DNA of 64,000 nucleotides from contig NZ_CP048286.1 of the NCBI RefSeq assembly GCF_010365285.1, forward strand, positions 5,241,501-5,305,500, in the 5' to 3' direction. Below the pieces are notes generated by a model. The model was not told the origin of the DNA. It worked only from the letters and a program-made list of their open reading frames with translations, and searched no databases. Positions 42,508-51,040 of the stretch are shown one piece after another (the stretch's first letter is position 1; each line of letters opens with the position of its first letter). Source of the DNA: Paenibacillus rhizovicinus (GTDB lineage: Bacteria; Bacillota; Bacilli; Paenibacillales; Paenibacillaceae). A program made the position numbers and the translations under genes.

Positions 42508-44462
42508 ACGTTCAAGACTTACGGATGCTCCGCTACGGCTCGGCAGAACCGCTGCCCGAGCGGCATGAGCTGCGCGCGGGTTCTTTGACGGCCGTATTCG
42601 AGGACGGCGGGCTCCGTTACATCCGCCTGGGCGACAAGGAGCTCATCCGAGGCATCTATGCCGCCGTGCGCGACCGGAACTGGGGGACGATCAAGCCGGC
42701 ATTCCGGGGAGGCGCGATCGAGCAAGGAGCGGATTCCTTCCGCATCCGGTTCATCGCCGAGCATCGGCAAGGGGAGATCGATTTTGGCTGGGAAGGCGCG
42801 ATCGACGGGAACGCGGACGGCACGATAACGTTCTCGTTCGACGGCACGGCAAGGTCCGCTTTCATGAAGAATCGGATCGGCTTCTGCATTCTGCATCCCG
42901 CTGATCTGGCAGGCGTACGAGCGGAAGTCGAAACGCCGGATGGCGTCATCGCCGGGGCGTTTCCGGCGCGCATCTCGCCGCATCAGCCTTTCAAGGATAT
43001 GCTTGCCATCCGCCACGAGGCGGGAGGCGGCCTGACGGCAGAGCTTCGTTTCGAAGGGGAATTGTTCGAGATGGAGGACCAGCGCAATTGGACGGACGCT
43101 TCGTTCAAAACCTACTGCACGCCGTTATCGCTGCCTTTTCCGGTTGAAATCGAGCCGGGACAGCAGGTGCGGCAGCGGGTTACGCTGCGGCTGACCGGGG
43201 AGCCTTCTCCGCTTACTTCGGGGATCGGTGCAGCAGGCGATGGGGATGCGTCATTGTTGTCAAAGCCGCATATTGCGGTCGGCGCTCGCTCCATAGGCCG
43301 GGTGCCGCAAATCGGTTTGGGCCATAGACCGGGCAGATCGCTGGAGACGCTTGAGGCGGAGAAACTCGGCGAGTTGCGTCCGGCTTTCCTGCGGGCGACG
43401 ATCCGTTTGTCGGACCCGTCGTGGGCGACGGAGCTTGAAACCGCCGCTCATAATGCGCAGCGGCTCGCGAGCGGATTGGAACTGGAAGCGCTGTTCCATG
43501 ACGGCGCTGATGCCGGCGAATCCTATTCGCGTCAGGCGGAACGGCTCGTGGAAGCGATCGCGGAATGCCGGCATCCGCTGGATGCCGTATATCCCTACCT
43601 GGCGTCCGAGTATGTCAGCAACGGCGAGCTGTTATCGCTAGTGATCCGGCTGCGGGACAACGCCGGACTGTCCTTCCGCGTCGGCGGCGGATCGCGCGCG
43701 TACTTCGCGGAATTCGGCCGCGCCGCGCTGCCGCTCGAAGCCATGGAAGCCGCCGCGTTCACGATAAATCCGCAGGTGCATGCGTTCGATGCCGCTTCGC
43801 TGGCGGAAGCGGCATCGGCACAGGGAGAAGCCGTTCGCAGCGCGCAGGCCATTGCGCCCGGCCTGCCTGTCGCCGTCGGTCCGGTCACGTTCAAGCCGCG
43901 GCTCAATCCGAGTGCGACCAGCCCTGAAGCCTTGCTGGCCTCCGAAGACCGAGCCAAGCATGAGGACGCCCGGCAATGGTCGCTGTTCGGCGCGGGCTGG
44001 ACGCTCGGAAGCTTGAAGAGCCTGGCGGAATCGGGCGCCGACAGGGTCTGTTACTATGAAACGACGGGTCCGCTTGGCGTAATGCCGGAAGGCGGAGCGG
44101 ACGCTTATCCGCTGTTTCATGTCTTGGCCGCGGTCGGAGCTTATCAAGGCGCCGAGCTATTGGAGTGCATCGTGAAGGAGCCGTTATCGTACGAGGCGAT
44201 GGCTATGAGGAGCGAAGACGGGAGAGCCGCGCTGCTGATCGCGAATTATACCGATGCAGTCGTTCGCGTTCGCGTCCGCGCGCCTGCTTTCCGTCCAGCC
44301 CGGCTGCGGCAGCTGGACGAACGCGGCTGCATTCCGCAGCGGGATCGTGCCGACGGATCCGGAGGATTCCCCGTCCCGGCAGCAGCGGCCGTCCCGGTTA
44401 TTCAAGACGGCTGTTTCGAACTGGAGCTGCTTCCTTTTGCCGTTGCGTTTGTGGAGCGATGA
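42501..44462 (+). CDS. D-apionate-lactonase-like protein
   Basis: A 653-residue soluble protein with no signal peptide. The N-terminal segment (LRYGSAEPLPERHELRAGSLTAVFEDGGLRYIRLGDKELIRGIYAAVRDRNWGT) is what I remember of the ApnL family of D-apionate lactonases; a mutarotase-like sandwich is followed by a barrel-like region (RLSDPSWATELETAAHNAQRLASGLELEALF...) and a C-terminal beta domain. D-apiose occurs in rhamnogalacturonan-II and apiin. The gene is intact although everything upstream is decayed; it overlaps the FAH remnant, so it may have lost its promoter. Moderately confident in family, less in function. Confidence 0.65.
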   Translation: MVNVQDLRMLRYGSAEPLPERHELRAGSLTAVFEDGGLRYIRLGDKELIRGIYAAVRDRNWGTIKPAFRGGAIEQGADSFRIRFIAEHRQGEIDFGWEGAIDGNADGTITFSFDGTARSAFMKNRIGFCILHPADLAGVRAEVETPDGVIAGAFPARISPHQPFKDMLAIRHEAGGGLTAELRFEGELFEMEDQRNWTDASFKTYCTPLSLPFPVEIEPGQQVRQRVTLRLTGEPSPLTSGIGAAGDGDASLLSKPHIAVGARSIGRVPQIGLGHRPGRSLETLEAEKLGELRPAFLRATIRLSDPSWATELETAAHNAQRLASGLELEALFHDGADAGESYSRQAERLVEAIAECRHPLDAVYPYLASEYVSNGELLSLVIRLRDNAGLSFRVGGGSRAYFAEFGRAALPLEAMEAAAFTINPQVHAFDAASLAEAASAQGEAVRSAQAIAPGLPVAVGPVTFKPRLNPSATSPEALLASEDRAKHEDARQWSLFGAGWTLGSLKSLAESGADRVCYYETTGPLGVMPEGGADAYPLFHVLAAVGAYQGAELLECIVKEPLSYEAMAMRSEDGRAALLIANYTDAVVRVRVRAPAFRPARLRQLDERGCIPQRDRADGSGGFPVPAAAAVPVIQDGCFELELLPFAVAFVER

Positions 44463-44567
44463 TGACGCAAGGCGTGCGCGGCTAGTACTGCTTGTGTATC
44501 TAGCAACTCTCTAGCAACTCTGATCGTACAGGACAACCAGGTCACCTACCGGCACGATAAAAAGAAC
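44463..44567. other. Short intergenic stretch with an 11-bp direct repeat
   Basis: CTAGCAACTCT occurs twice back to back (around 44499-44521). Nothing else recognised before the hairpin. Confidence 0.4.
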
Positions 44568-44613
44568 CCCAATGCAAAGAAGCCGTCTCTGGCGATTCGG
44601 CTTCTTTGCTTGG
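44568..44613. terminator. Long hairpin after the apionate-lactonase-like gene
   Basis: GCAAAGAAGCCG (44574-44585) pairs perfectly with CGGCTTCTTTGC (44598-44609), and CCCAA/TTGGG extends the stem past one bulge. On the plus strand no T-run follows; on the minus strand a T-rich stretch does. Probably a terminator or processed 3' end. Confidence 0.65.
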
Positions 44614-44850
44614 GATGATGAGCGGATTGGATAGCAGCGATCTGAGTTGGCCTGCCACGGATTCGGAATGTTCCCGGCGTCGTCGTGACACCGAACGCGC
44701 GGTCGATGTTTTCGAACGATGCCCGATGTGCTTCCGGCGAGCTGCCAGCGCGGCCGTCGAAGTTGCAGTCCAGCATGAATCCTTCGTGAGCGGCAGAGAG
44801 AAATTGGAATCTCCCTGTTGTCTTACCCGCTGTTCTTTGCTAATATGATG
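44614..44850. other. Gene-free stretch with a possible minus-strand coding remnant
   Basis: No intact gene. A short minus-strand frame (MLDCNFDGRAGSSPEAHRASFENIDRAFGVTTTPGTFRI, 44776 leftward) has natural composition but no recognisable family, ribosome site or full length, so it may be a remnant. Confidence 0.35.
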
Positions 44851-44853
44851 ACT

Positions 44854-44883
44854 ACAACTTATTTAACTCGTTAAATAAGTTGT
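44854..44883. promoter_or_regulatory. Inverted repeat, probable ROK/XylR-type operator
   Basis: Two perfect 13-base arms (44854-44866 and 44871-44883) rich in TTATTTAA flank CTCG; a further GATGAC/GTCATC match extends it. It lies 28 bp before the ROK regulator's start. XylR-type ROK repressors bind AT-rich palindromes of this kind. Confidence 0.75.
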
Positions 44884-44911
44884 CATCTACTCTGTGAAGG
44901 ACGTTGAATCT

Positions 44912-45940
44912 ATGTCGGAATTGTACACGTCATCGAAAGATATGAAACAAACGATTATTCAGCGAATCCGGGCAGCGCTCATCATGATGGGAAGTGCGAC
45001 GAAAGCCGAGCTGTGTCAACGATTGGGCATCAGCTTTCCGACCATCAGCAAGTTTCTGGCTCAGATGGAGGCAGACGGAGAAATCCGCTATACCGGAGAC
45101 GATGACTCCAGCGGCGGAAGACGGGCAAAGCGTTATGCGTACGATCCCGAATATTTGCTGGGACTTGCCGTCTTTATCGATAAGCACGAGACGACGTACG
45201 CCATATTCGACTGCGTCGGAGAGATCAAAGAGAAGGGCACGACGCCGAGCGTGATGCAGCAAGGCGAGCAGCTGCTGGGAGACCATATCGAATCGTTGGT
45301 CGAGAAATACCCGAAGCTTCGCTCCATCGCGATCGGCGTACCCGGTGCCGTCAACAACGGGCAGGTCATCTTTATACCGCCGTACCCGCATTTCCTCAAC
45401 TATGATTTGAAGGGAATCATCGAGTCGCGCTTCCAAATTCCCGTAGTCGTGGAGAACGATATGAATGCGGCGGTGCTTGGTTTCGCGTCGAGCATGGAGA
45501 TCGAGAACGAATCGCTGGTCTATCTGTATTTCGGCCAAGACGGACCGGGTTCAGGCATTATGATTAACGGCGATGTCGTGCGGGGAAGCACGTTTTTTTC
45601 GGGCGAAGTCTCCTTCGTGCCGCAATACGACGATCAAACGTTCTCGCAGGCGCTGCATCAAGGGGAGCGCCGCTGCCGGATCGTGCTGGCCGATGACAAG
45701 CAGCTCGATGCCGTTGCCCGGCTGATTGCTACGTTCACCGCCATCATCAATCCGCGTGCCGTCGTCTTCTGTAACGATGAGGTCGACGAATCGATTCTGG
45801 CGCGTATATTGGAGCGCAGCGCGGCATATATTCCGCGCGAGCACCTGCCGATGTTGACAATGAGCGATTTGAGGCAGGATTATTTGAACGGCTTGCAGCA
45901 TTTGGCGTTGGATTTGATGATCGGGGGACCGGAGTCATAG
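44912..45940 (+). CDS. ROK-family transcriptional regulator
   Basis: A 342-residue regulator: N-terminal winged helix (IIQRIRAALIMMGSATKAELCQRLGISFPTISKFLAQMEADGEI) and a sugar-kinase-like ROK domain (LGLAVFIDKHETTYAIFD... AIGVPGAVNNGQVIFIP... VVENDMNAAVLGFA). The kinase phosphate-loop and the zinc-binding Cys cluster of glucokinase-type ROK proteins are not evident, as in the XylR/NagC branch. ATG 44912 is ten bases from AAGGA; the GTG at 44894 lacks a site. It is not adjacent to an obvious target operon, though the apionate-lactonase-like gene lies upstream. Confidence 0.9.
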   Translation: MSELYTSSKDMKQTIIQRIRAALIMMGSATKAELCQRLGISFPTISKFLAQMEADGEIRYTGDDDSSGGRRAKRYAYDPEYLLGLAVFIDKHETTYAIFDCVGEIKEKGTTPSVMQQGEQLLGDHIESLVEKYPKLRSIAIGVPGAVNNGQVIFIPPYPHFLNYDLKGIIESRFQIPVVVENDMNAAVLGFASSMEIENESLVYLYFGQDGPGSGIMINGDVVRGSTFFSGEVSFVPQYDDQTFSQALHQGERRCRIVLADDKQLDAVARLIATFTAIINPRAVVFCNDEVDESILARILERSAAYIPREHLPMLTMSDLRQDYLNGLQHLALDLMIGGPES

Positions 45941-46102
45941 GAAGCTGCCCGAAGCGGTTCATGCCATGCGGGATTGACGCGTAGGGCATTGTGCGGCGCA
46001 GGCTTGATTGGCTTCTAAAAGCAAGCAAGCGGCGCATTGGAGATCGATCAGCCGTGACCCGCATTTATACAGACATGCACAAACATATGCTTGTTCTACC
46101 TT

Positions 46103-46134
46103 CGCCGTCCGGAGTAATCCGGACGGCGTTTTTT
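46103..46134 (+). terminator. Rho-independent terminator of the ROK gene
   Basis: CGCCGTCCGGA pairs with TCCGGACGGCG around GTAA, followed by TTTTTT. The stop codon is 163 bp upstream and nothing else is recognised in that interval. Confidence 0.9.
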
Positions 46135-46159
46135 GCATGGTCGAAACAATGTGTCGAAA

Positions 46160-47002
46160 CTATGTAGAATGAAATCCAAGACTATGCTGCTTCGGCGCCA
46201 CCCCGACGACTTTCTTATACAGCCGCGAGAAATAAGCCAACTCCACGATCCCTACGCTCTTGCCGACTTGGCCGATCGTCATATCCGTCGTCGCTAGCAG
46301 ACGCTGAGCCTGGTCGATGCGATATTTAATCAGGTACTGCTGAGGGGATTCGCCGGTCGCTTTGGTAAATTGCTTCGTGAAATAGGTCCGTTCCAGTCCG
46401 ACGTAATCGGCGATGTCCTTGATCGTAATCGTCGGAATCTGATAATGCGTTTCGAAGAAGCGCAGCGCCTTGCCGACGTAATCCGCCGTCTCGGTTCTGG
46501 CAGGGAGCTGCGGACGGGACGCTAGATAAGACGTTTCCAACACCGCGAAAATATTATAGAGGGCGCCGTGGATCTTCGAAGCCGGCAGATCGCGGCTCGG
46601 ATACGCCTCCAGCGTCTCCAGCAGAACGCCGACATATCCGGGGATGCCGTCGCCCTCTTGGATATAACGGACAGGCTCGTCAACGGAAACGCCGGCCCGC
46701 TGCAGCAGCTCCTTCGACCGTCTGCCGCCGAATCCGATCCAACAGAATGTCCACGGATCGGCAGGTTCCGTCTCGTAATAGGTCAGCTCGCCCGGAGCGA
46801 TCGCGAAGATTTCGCCTTGCTTTACCTCGTACCGCCGGCCACGGCATTCGAAGAAGCCTTTGCCCTTCATGATGTAATGAATCAAGTGATTATCCCGGAT
46901 ACTAGGGCCGCAAGTAAAATATGTAATGACTTCCTCGATGCCGCAGTAGTAGAGCTCCAAGTCGGAAATCAGCGATGGAATATGGAATCTTTCATGTCTC
47001 AA
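46160..47002 (-). CDS. AraC-family regulator (cupin sensor)
   Basis: A 280-residue one-component regulator. The N-terminal cupin (DNHLIHYIMKGKGFFECRGRRYEVKQGEIFAIAPGELTYYETEP) is expected to bind a sugar; the C-terminal AraC domain (~180-275) has ITIKDIADYVGLERTYFTKQFTKATGESPQQYL and TIGQVGKSVGIVELAYFSRLYKKVVGVAP. The start is TTG at 47002, six bases from AGGGGGCG. It faces away from the dehydrogenase operon at 47147 across 144 bp, the usual layout for an activator and its target. Confidence 0.93.
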   Translation of the reverse strand: MRHERFHIPSLISDLELYYCGIEEVITYFTCGPSIRDNHLIHYIMKGKGFFECRGRRYEVKQGEIFAIAPGELTYYETEPADPWTFCWIGFGGRRSKELLQRAGVSVDEPVRYIQEGDGIPGYVGVLLETLEAYPSRDLPASKIHGALYNIFAVLETSYLASRPQLPARTETADYVGKALRFFETHYQIPTITIKDIADYVGLERTYFTKQFTKATGESPQQYLIKYRIDQAQRLLATTDMTIGQVGKSVGIVELAYFSRLYKKVVGVAPKQHSLGFHST

Positions 47003-47068
47003 GAGAATCGCCCCCTAGCTAGACACTAGCAAACAAACCACATCCGTGCAACAAAAACGCACAGCAAT

Positions 47069-47082
47069 TCATAGCGCTTACA
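47069..47082 (+). promoter_or_regulatory. CcpA cre-like site before the dehydrogenase operon
   Basis: TCATAGCGCTTACA matches the cre consensus at 12 of 14 positions, within the divergent promoter region of the AraC and dehydrogenase genes. Confidence 0.4.
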
Positions 47083-47146
47083 TCGCCGGCGGGCTTACAA
47101 TAAGGATATTGTCGCCAACCTATTTACGGAAGAGAAGGTGCTGTTG

Positions 47147-48211
47147 ATGCCGAACCAACTGATAGCTGTCGCGCCGCGCAAAGCGGCCTTGCTGCCTTAC
47201 GATGACAATGGGGCGCTCCGTCCCGATCAAGTGAGGGTCCGCGTGGAATACGCTTCGCCGAAGCACGGGTCCGAACTGGCTGCTTTCCGCGGCGTGAGCC
47301 CGTTCGTGACGGATTACTACGACGGGGATTGGCATGCGTTCCTGCCCCGCGAAGAAGCGGAACCGCAGGAGAAATTCGGAGAATGGAATCTTGGCAATCA
47401 ATATGTTGGCGTGGTTACTGAAGTAGGCGCCGAAGTGAATCAATTTGCGGTCGGCGACCGTGTCTGCGGTTATTCCGGCATCCGGGAAACCGTGGTGACC
47501 GAACCTGCCCACCTGCTAAGAATGCCTGAGAATATGTCTTGGAAAAGCGCGGTTTGTTACGATCCGGCGCATTTCGCCTTATCGGCGATCCGTGATGCGG
47601 GTATCCGCATCGGCGACCGCGTTGCCGTATTCGGCCTTGGCGCAATCGGCCAACTCGCTTCCCAGATGGCCAAGCTTGCCGGTGCGTCGTACGTCGCCGT
47701 CGTCGATCCGATCGAGAAGCGCCGCCAAGTGGCCATGCGGGCCGGCGCGAACGTGTGCTACGATCCGACGGTCGACGATGTCGGACTTCTGCTGAAGCAG
47801 GATACGGAGAAACTCGGCGTTGACGTCGTGATCGAGACCAGCGCCAACGAATTCGCGCTGCAGCATGCGCTGCGGGGATTGGCCTACGGCGGCACGATCG
47901 CATTCGTCGGCTGGGCGCGCGCCTTCAAGGGCGGAATGGACTGGGGACGCGAAGCCCATTTCAACAATGCCAAGATCGTCTTCTCCCGGGCATGCAGCGA
48001 ACCGAATCCGGATCATCCGCGCTGGGATTTCAAACGGATCCGCGAAGCGTGCTGGGATTTGCTGGCCGCCGGGAAGATTAATTGCGAAGAAATTATCAAT
48101 CCCGTCGTCCCGTTCGAGCAATCCGCCGAGGCGTACGAGACTTATGTCGATCAGAAGCCGGAAGCCAGCATTAAGCTTGGCGTTTCTTTAACCGGAAAGG
48201 AGTGCTCATAA
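47147..48211 (+). CDS. Medium-chain dehydrogenase, alcohol/polyol type
   Basis: A 354-residue MDR-superfamily oxidoreductase. The Rossmann motif is VAVFGLGAIGQLASQMAKLAG with the Asp of VAVVDPIEKRRQ favouring NAD. Unlike classical zinc alcohol dehydrogenases, the catalytic Cys-Gly-x-Asp motif reads KHGSEL, the GHE motif reads GNQ, and the four-Cys structural-zinc loop is absent, so zinc dependence is doubtful. ATG 47147 is eight bases from AGAGAAGG; the GTG at 47138 overlaps that site. It overlaps the isomerase gene by one base, so both probably act on the same sugar or polyol. Confidence 0.87.
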   Translation: MPNQLIAVAPRKAALLPYDDNGALRPDQVRVRVEYASPKHGSELAAFRGVSPFVTDYYDGDWHAFLPREEAEPQEKFGEWNLGNQYVGVVTEVGAEVNQFAVGDRVCGYSGIRETVVTEPAHLLRMPENMSWKSAVCYDPAHFALSAIRDAGIRIGDRVAVFGLGAIGQLASQMAKLAGASYVAVVDPIEKRRQVAMRAGANVCYDPTVDDVGLLLKQDTEKLGVDVVIETSANEFALQHALRGLAYGGTIAFVGWARAFKGGMDWGREAHFNNAKIVFSRACSEPNPDHPRWDFKRIREACWDLLAAGKINCEEIINPVVPFEQSAEAYETYVDQKPEASIKLGVSLTGKECS

Positions 48212-48972
48212 TGATTTTCTCGCCATCGTTAGATGCGGTATTCAGTAAAACGGGTTTGCCTTTCGAACAGCAAGTGGAGCGTTCACGGGAACTCGGCTAT
48301 ACGTCGATCGAATTTTGGGGCTGGGGCAGCAAGGATCTGCAAGGGCTTGCGGCGTTGAAGGAACGGCTCGGGCTGCAAGTCGGCTCGTTCTGCACGACCA
48401 ACAGCGATTTGGTGAATCCAAGCAATCGCGGCAAATTCATTGAAGGCCTTCAGGAAAGCATCGCCGCGGCGAAGATCGTAGACTGCCGGAATTTGATCGC
48501 GACGGTCGGCAATGCGCGCGAAGGCGTATCGCGCGAGGAACAGCATGACAGCATCGTCGAAGGCTTGCGCGCGGCGGTACCGTACTTGGAGGAAGCGGGG
48601 ATTACGCTAGTCGTGGAACCGTTGAACGAGCTTGTCGACCACGGCGGCTATTACCTGGTTCGTTCCGCCGAAGCGTTCGAAATCATCGATAAAGTCGGCA
48701 GCAAGTTCGTCAAAGTGCTCTACGACGTTTACCATCAGCAAATTTCCGAAGGGAATTTGATTTCGACCATTCGGGCGAACATCGACCGGATCGGTTATTT
48801 TCATATCGCCGATCATCCTGGCCGTCATGAGATCGGTACGGGCGAGATCAATTACCATAACGTGCTGGACGCCATTCGCGGCACCGGTTATACGGGCTAC
48901 GTCGGACTGGAATACGTTCCGCTGCAAGGCGTGGACGAAGGCTTGACGGCGTTTTTGAAGGAATACGCATAA
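48211..48972 (+). CDS. Hydroxypyruvate-isomerase-like TIM-barrel protein
   Basis: A 253-residue xylose-isomerase-like protein. Metal-site-type residues are seen in order: ITLVVEPLN (Glu), VKVLYDVYHQQ (Asp and His), FHIADHPGRHEIGTGEINY (His and Glu context) and YVGLEYVP (Glu). GRHEIGTGEINY is typical of the Hyi/OtnI branch that interconverts hydroxypyruvate or ketose derivatives. ATG 48211 is nine bases from AAAGGAG. It shares an operon with the dehydrogenase and a strong terminator after it. Confidence 0.9.
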   Translation: MIFSPSLDAVFSKTGLPFEQQVERSRELGYTSIEFWGWGSKDLQGLAALKERLGLQVGSFCTTNSDLVNPSNRGKFIEGLQESIAAAKIVDCRNLIATVGNAREGVSREEQHDSIVEGLRAAVPYLEEAGITLVVEPLNELVDHGGYYLVRSAEAFEIIDKVGSKFVKVLYDVYHQQISEGNLISTIRANIDRIGYFHIADHPGRHEIGTGEINYHNVLDAIRGTGYTGYVGLEYVPLQGVDEGLTAFLKEYA

Positions 48973-49029
48973 TTCCGCTTGTTAAGGCAGGCTGCCGCTG
49001 TCTCGTTCAATTGCATCCTTCATGCATAA

Positions 49030-49068
49030 GGCTGCTTTCGGGAAACCTATCCCGGAGGCGGCCTTTTT
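49030..49068 (+). terminator. Rho-independent terminator
   Basis: A 14-pair stem (49030-49043 with 49050-49063, several G-U) is followed by five T residues; CATGCAT/ATGCATG flanks may lengthen it. Confidence 0.87.
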
Positions 49069-49241
49069 AACATGCATCAGCATCTCCCTTCGCAGCCAGC
49101 GAACCTCGTCGGACCTTGCGTACGCGAAGGGAATCCGGCGCAGTTCAGCTAAAAAGTTGCCAGCATAGCCTTTCGCCGTTCGGCTAACGCTACATGTGGG
49201 CCGCAACAGAATGCTCAGATGATGAAACGGAGGATGAGAGG

Positions 49242-50918
49242 ATGCAGCAGCGGAAGTGGGCAGTGCTTGCAGCCGGAGCCATGTTAACGACCATGCTGGC
49301 TGGCTGTATGGAGAAACACGGTGAGCTGGGCAATCGTAACATTCGAGGCAACAGCGTGAAGTACGACATGAACGGCAACCGGATTTTGAATACCCGGTTT
49401 GCCAATGATCAAATGAACGAAATGAACCGCGTGGACGGGTATCGTTTGAACAGCAATAATTTAGTTGGCCTTCATAAGAACTACCATTTGGAAATGAGCG
49501 AAGGGATGTCCGATCGCGTCTCCAACGTGAAAGGCGTTGGCAAAGCATACGTGATGCTGTCCGGCGACAACGCATACGTAGCGATAACGCGTAACAATGC
49601 CGGTCATGGCACCAATGCGATGAGTCTGAATTCGCCGACGACGATCGGCCGCTCGCAGCAGGCTTATATGCGTCCGTACAATATGAAGACGAGCAATGCG
49701 CACGCATTTACCAACACTAAACGTTCCCGTGCAAGCTCCATCGCGACGCCAAACATGCATCTTCGCAGCACGGGCACGGGATCGGGCATTATACGAGCCA
49801 AGTCGATGAACGGAAATGCAATGAACAGGAATGCCCATACGATGAACGCGAAGTCGTACGGCTACAGCAGCAGCTCGTTCCATAACGTTTCGAACGGCAT
49901 ACGGAACATGTCGATCAGCATGTCGGCCCAGAAGCTGATGAACGAGAAGAATATTAACGGCTTGACGGCTCGTCATCCGAACGGCATGACGAACTTGTCC
50001 CGGAACACCGGCCGCGGTTTGACGAATCTGTCGAGAGACATTTCGACGGGCAGAACGAATATGTCCGGCGATATGATGAACACGCGGACATCGAACGTAG
50101 GCCGGGATATTTATCGCGGCACATCGAACGCGGCTACTGATCTTGGCCGTGGCACCGGGAATGTAGTAACGGACATTGCGCGTGGTACGGGCAATGTGGG
50201 CCGAGACATTTATCGCGGCACATCGAACGTAGGCACGGACCTTGCCCGCGGTACCGGGAATGTCGTAACGGACATTACGCGTGGCACGGGCAACGTGGGC
50301 CGGGACATGTACCGCGGCACATCGAACGCGGGCACCGACCTTGCTCGCGGTACCGGCAATGTAGTGACTGACGTCGCCCGCGGTACCGGCAATGCAGTGA
50401 CCGACGTCGCTCGCGGCACCGGCAATGCAGTGACCGATGTCGCCCGCGGCACCGGCAATGTAGTGACCGACATCGCTCGCGGCACGGCGGATGTAGGGCG
50501 TGACATCGGACGCGGCATGCGGGACCTGTCCGAAGGAACGGCCGATCTGTTCCGCGGTACGACGGGTTTATCCCGTGACGTAAACAGAGGAACGAATAAC
50601 GTTGCCCGCGACATGTATGGCAGCGGCATGACGAATCTCTCCAGAAACACGACGGATCTGTCGAGAACCGTAACGCCGTATGCCGTTCACCGGACTGCCG
50701 ACAGCGAGGTATCGGCGGCGCAGCAAGCGGAGATCACGAGCCTTATCCAAAAGATGTCCCCGCAAATCAAAAACGTCTACGTATCGGCTGACCCCGAGTA
50801 TGTGGAACGCATGGCTTCTTATATGGCCGACGTCAAAAAAGGAAATTCGATTCAGATGTACATTACGGAGTTCAACGCCATGGTCGACCGGATCTTCCCG
50901 GCTCGCGTCCGCAGGTAA
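49242..50918 (+). CDS. YhcN/YlaJ-family spore lipoprotein with expanded 11-residue repeats
   Basis: A 558-residue lipoprotein with lipobox LAGC after a short leader. Residues ~75-115 (MSDRVSNVKGVGKAYVMLSGDNAYVAI) and the C-terminal ~75 residues (EITSLIQKMSPQIKNVYVSADPEYVERMASYMADVKKG) form the two halves of the YhcN/YlaJ family of sporulation lipoproteins, normally about 200 residues. Between them is a low-complexity stretch: a Met/Asn/Ser-rich part and then about 17 units of an 11-residue repeat (RGTGNVVTDIA). ATG 49242 is eight bases from ACGGAGG. Role in the spore membrane or germination is inferred from the family. Confidence 0.85.
   Translation: MQQRKWAVLAAGAMLTTMLAGCMEKHGELGNRNIRGNSVKYDMNGNRILNTRFANDQMNEMNRVDGYRLNSNNLVGLHKNYHLEMSEGMSDRVSNVKGVGKAYVMLSGDNAYVAITRNNAGHGTNAMSLNSPTTIGRSQQAYMRPYNMKTSNAHAFTNTKRSRASSIATPNMHLRSTGTGSGIIRAKSMNGNAMNRNAHTMNAKSYGYSSSSFHNVSNGIRNMSISMSAQKLMNEKNINGLTARHPNGMTNLSRNTGRGLTNLSRDISTGRTNMSGDMMNTRTSNVGRDIYRGTSNAATDLGRGTGNVVTDIARGTGNVGRDIYRGTSNVGTDLARGTGNVVTDITRGTGNVGRDMYRGTSNAGTDLARGTGNVVTDVARGTGNAVTDVARGTGNAVTDVARGTGNVVTDIARGTADVGRDIGRGMRDLSEGTADLFRGTTGLSRDVNRGTNNVARDMYGSGMTNLSRNTTDLSRTVTPYAVHRTADSEVSAAQQAEITSLIQKMSPQIKNVYVSADPEYVERMASYMADVKKGNSIQMYITEFNAMVDRIFPARVRR
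50026..50630 (+). repeat. 33-bp tandem repeat array in the spore lipoprotein gene
   Basis: In-frame 33-bp units encode RGTxNVxxDxx. The centre (about 50140-50480) has the most alike units, including four almost identical consecutive RGTGNxVTDVA copies; the edges are degraded, as expected of an array growing from its middle. Confidence 0.9.
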
Positions 50919-50964
50919 CTACTCCGTAAGGTAAAGGAATCATCTATTAAGATGAACCATTAAT

Positions 50965-51004
50965 GGGCAGCTGATTCATGGCATCTACCATGAATTCGCT
51001 GCCC
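50965..51004. terminator. Shared hairpin between convergent genes
   Basis: GGGCAGC (50965-50971) pairs with GCTGCCC (50998-51004) and TTCATGG with CCATGAA inside. No strong T-run, but its place between convergent genes fits a bidirectional terminator. Confidence 0.55.
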
Positions 51005-51040
51005 GTTCCATTATCTCCGTTTCCCGTTCGCCGGCTCGGT

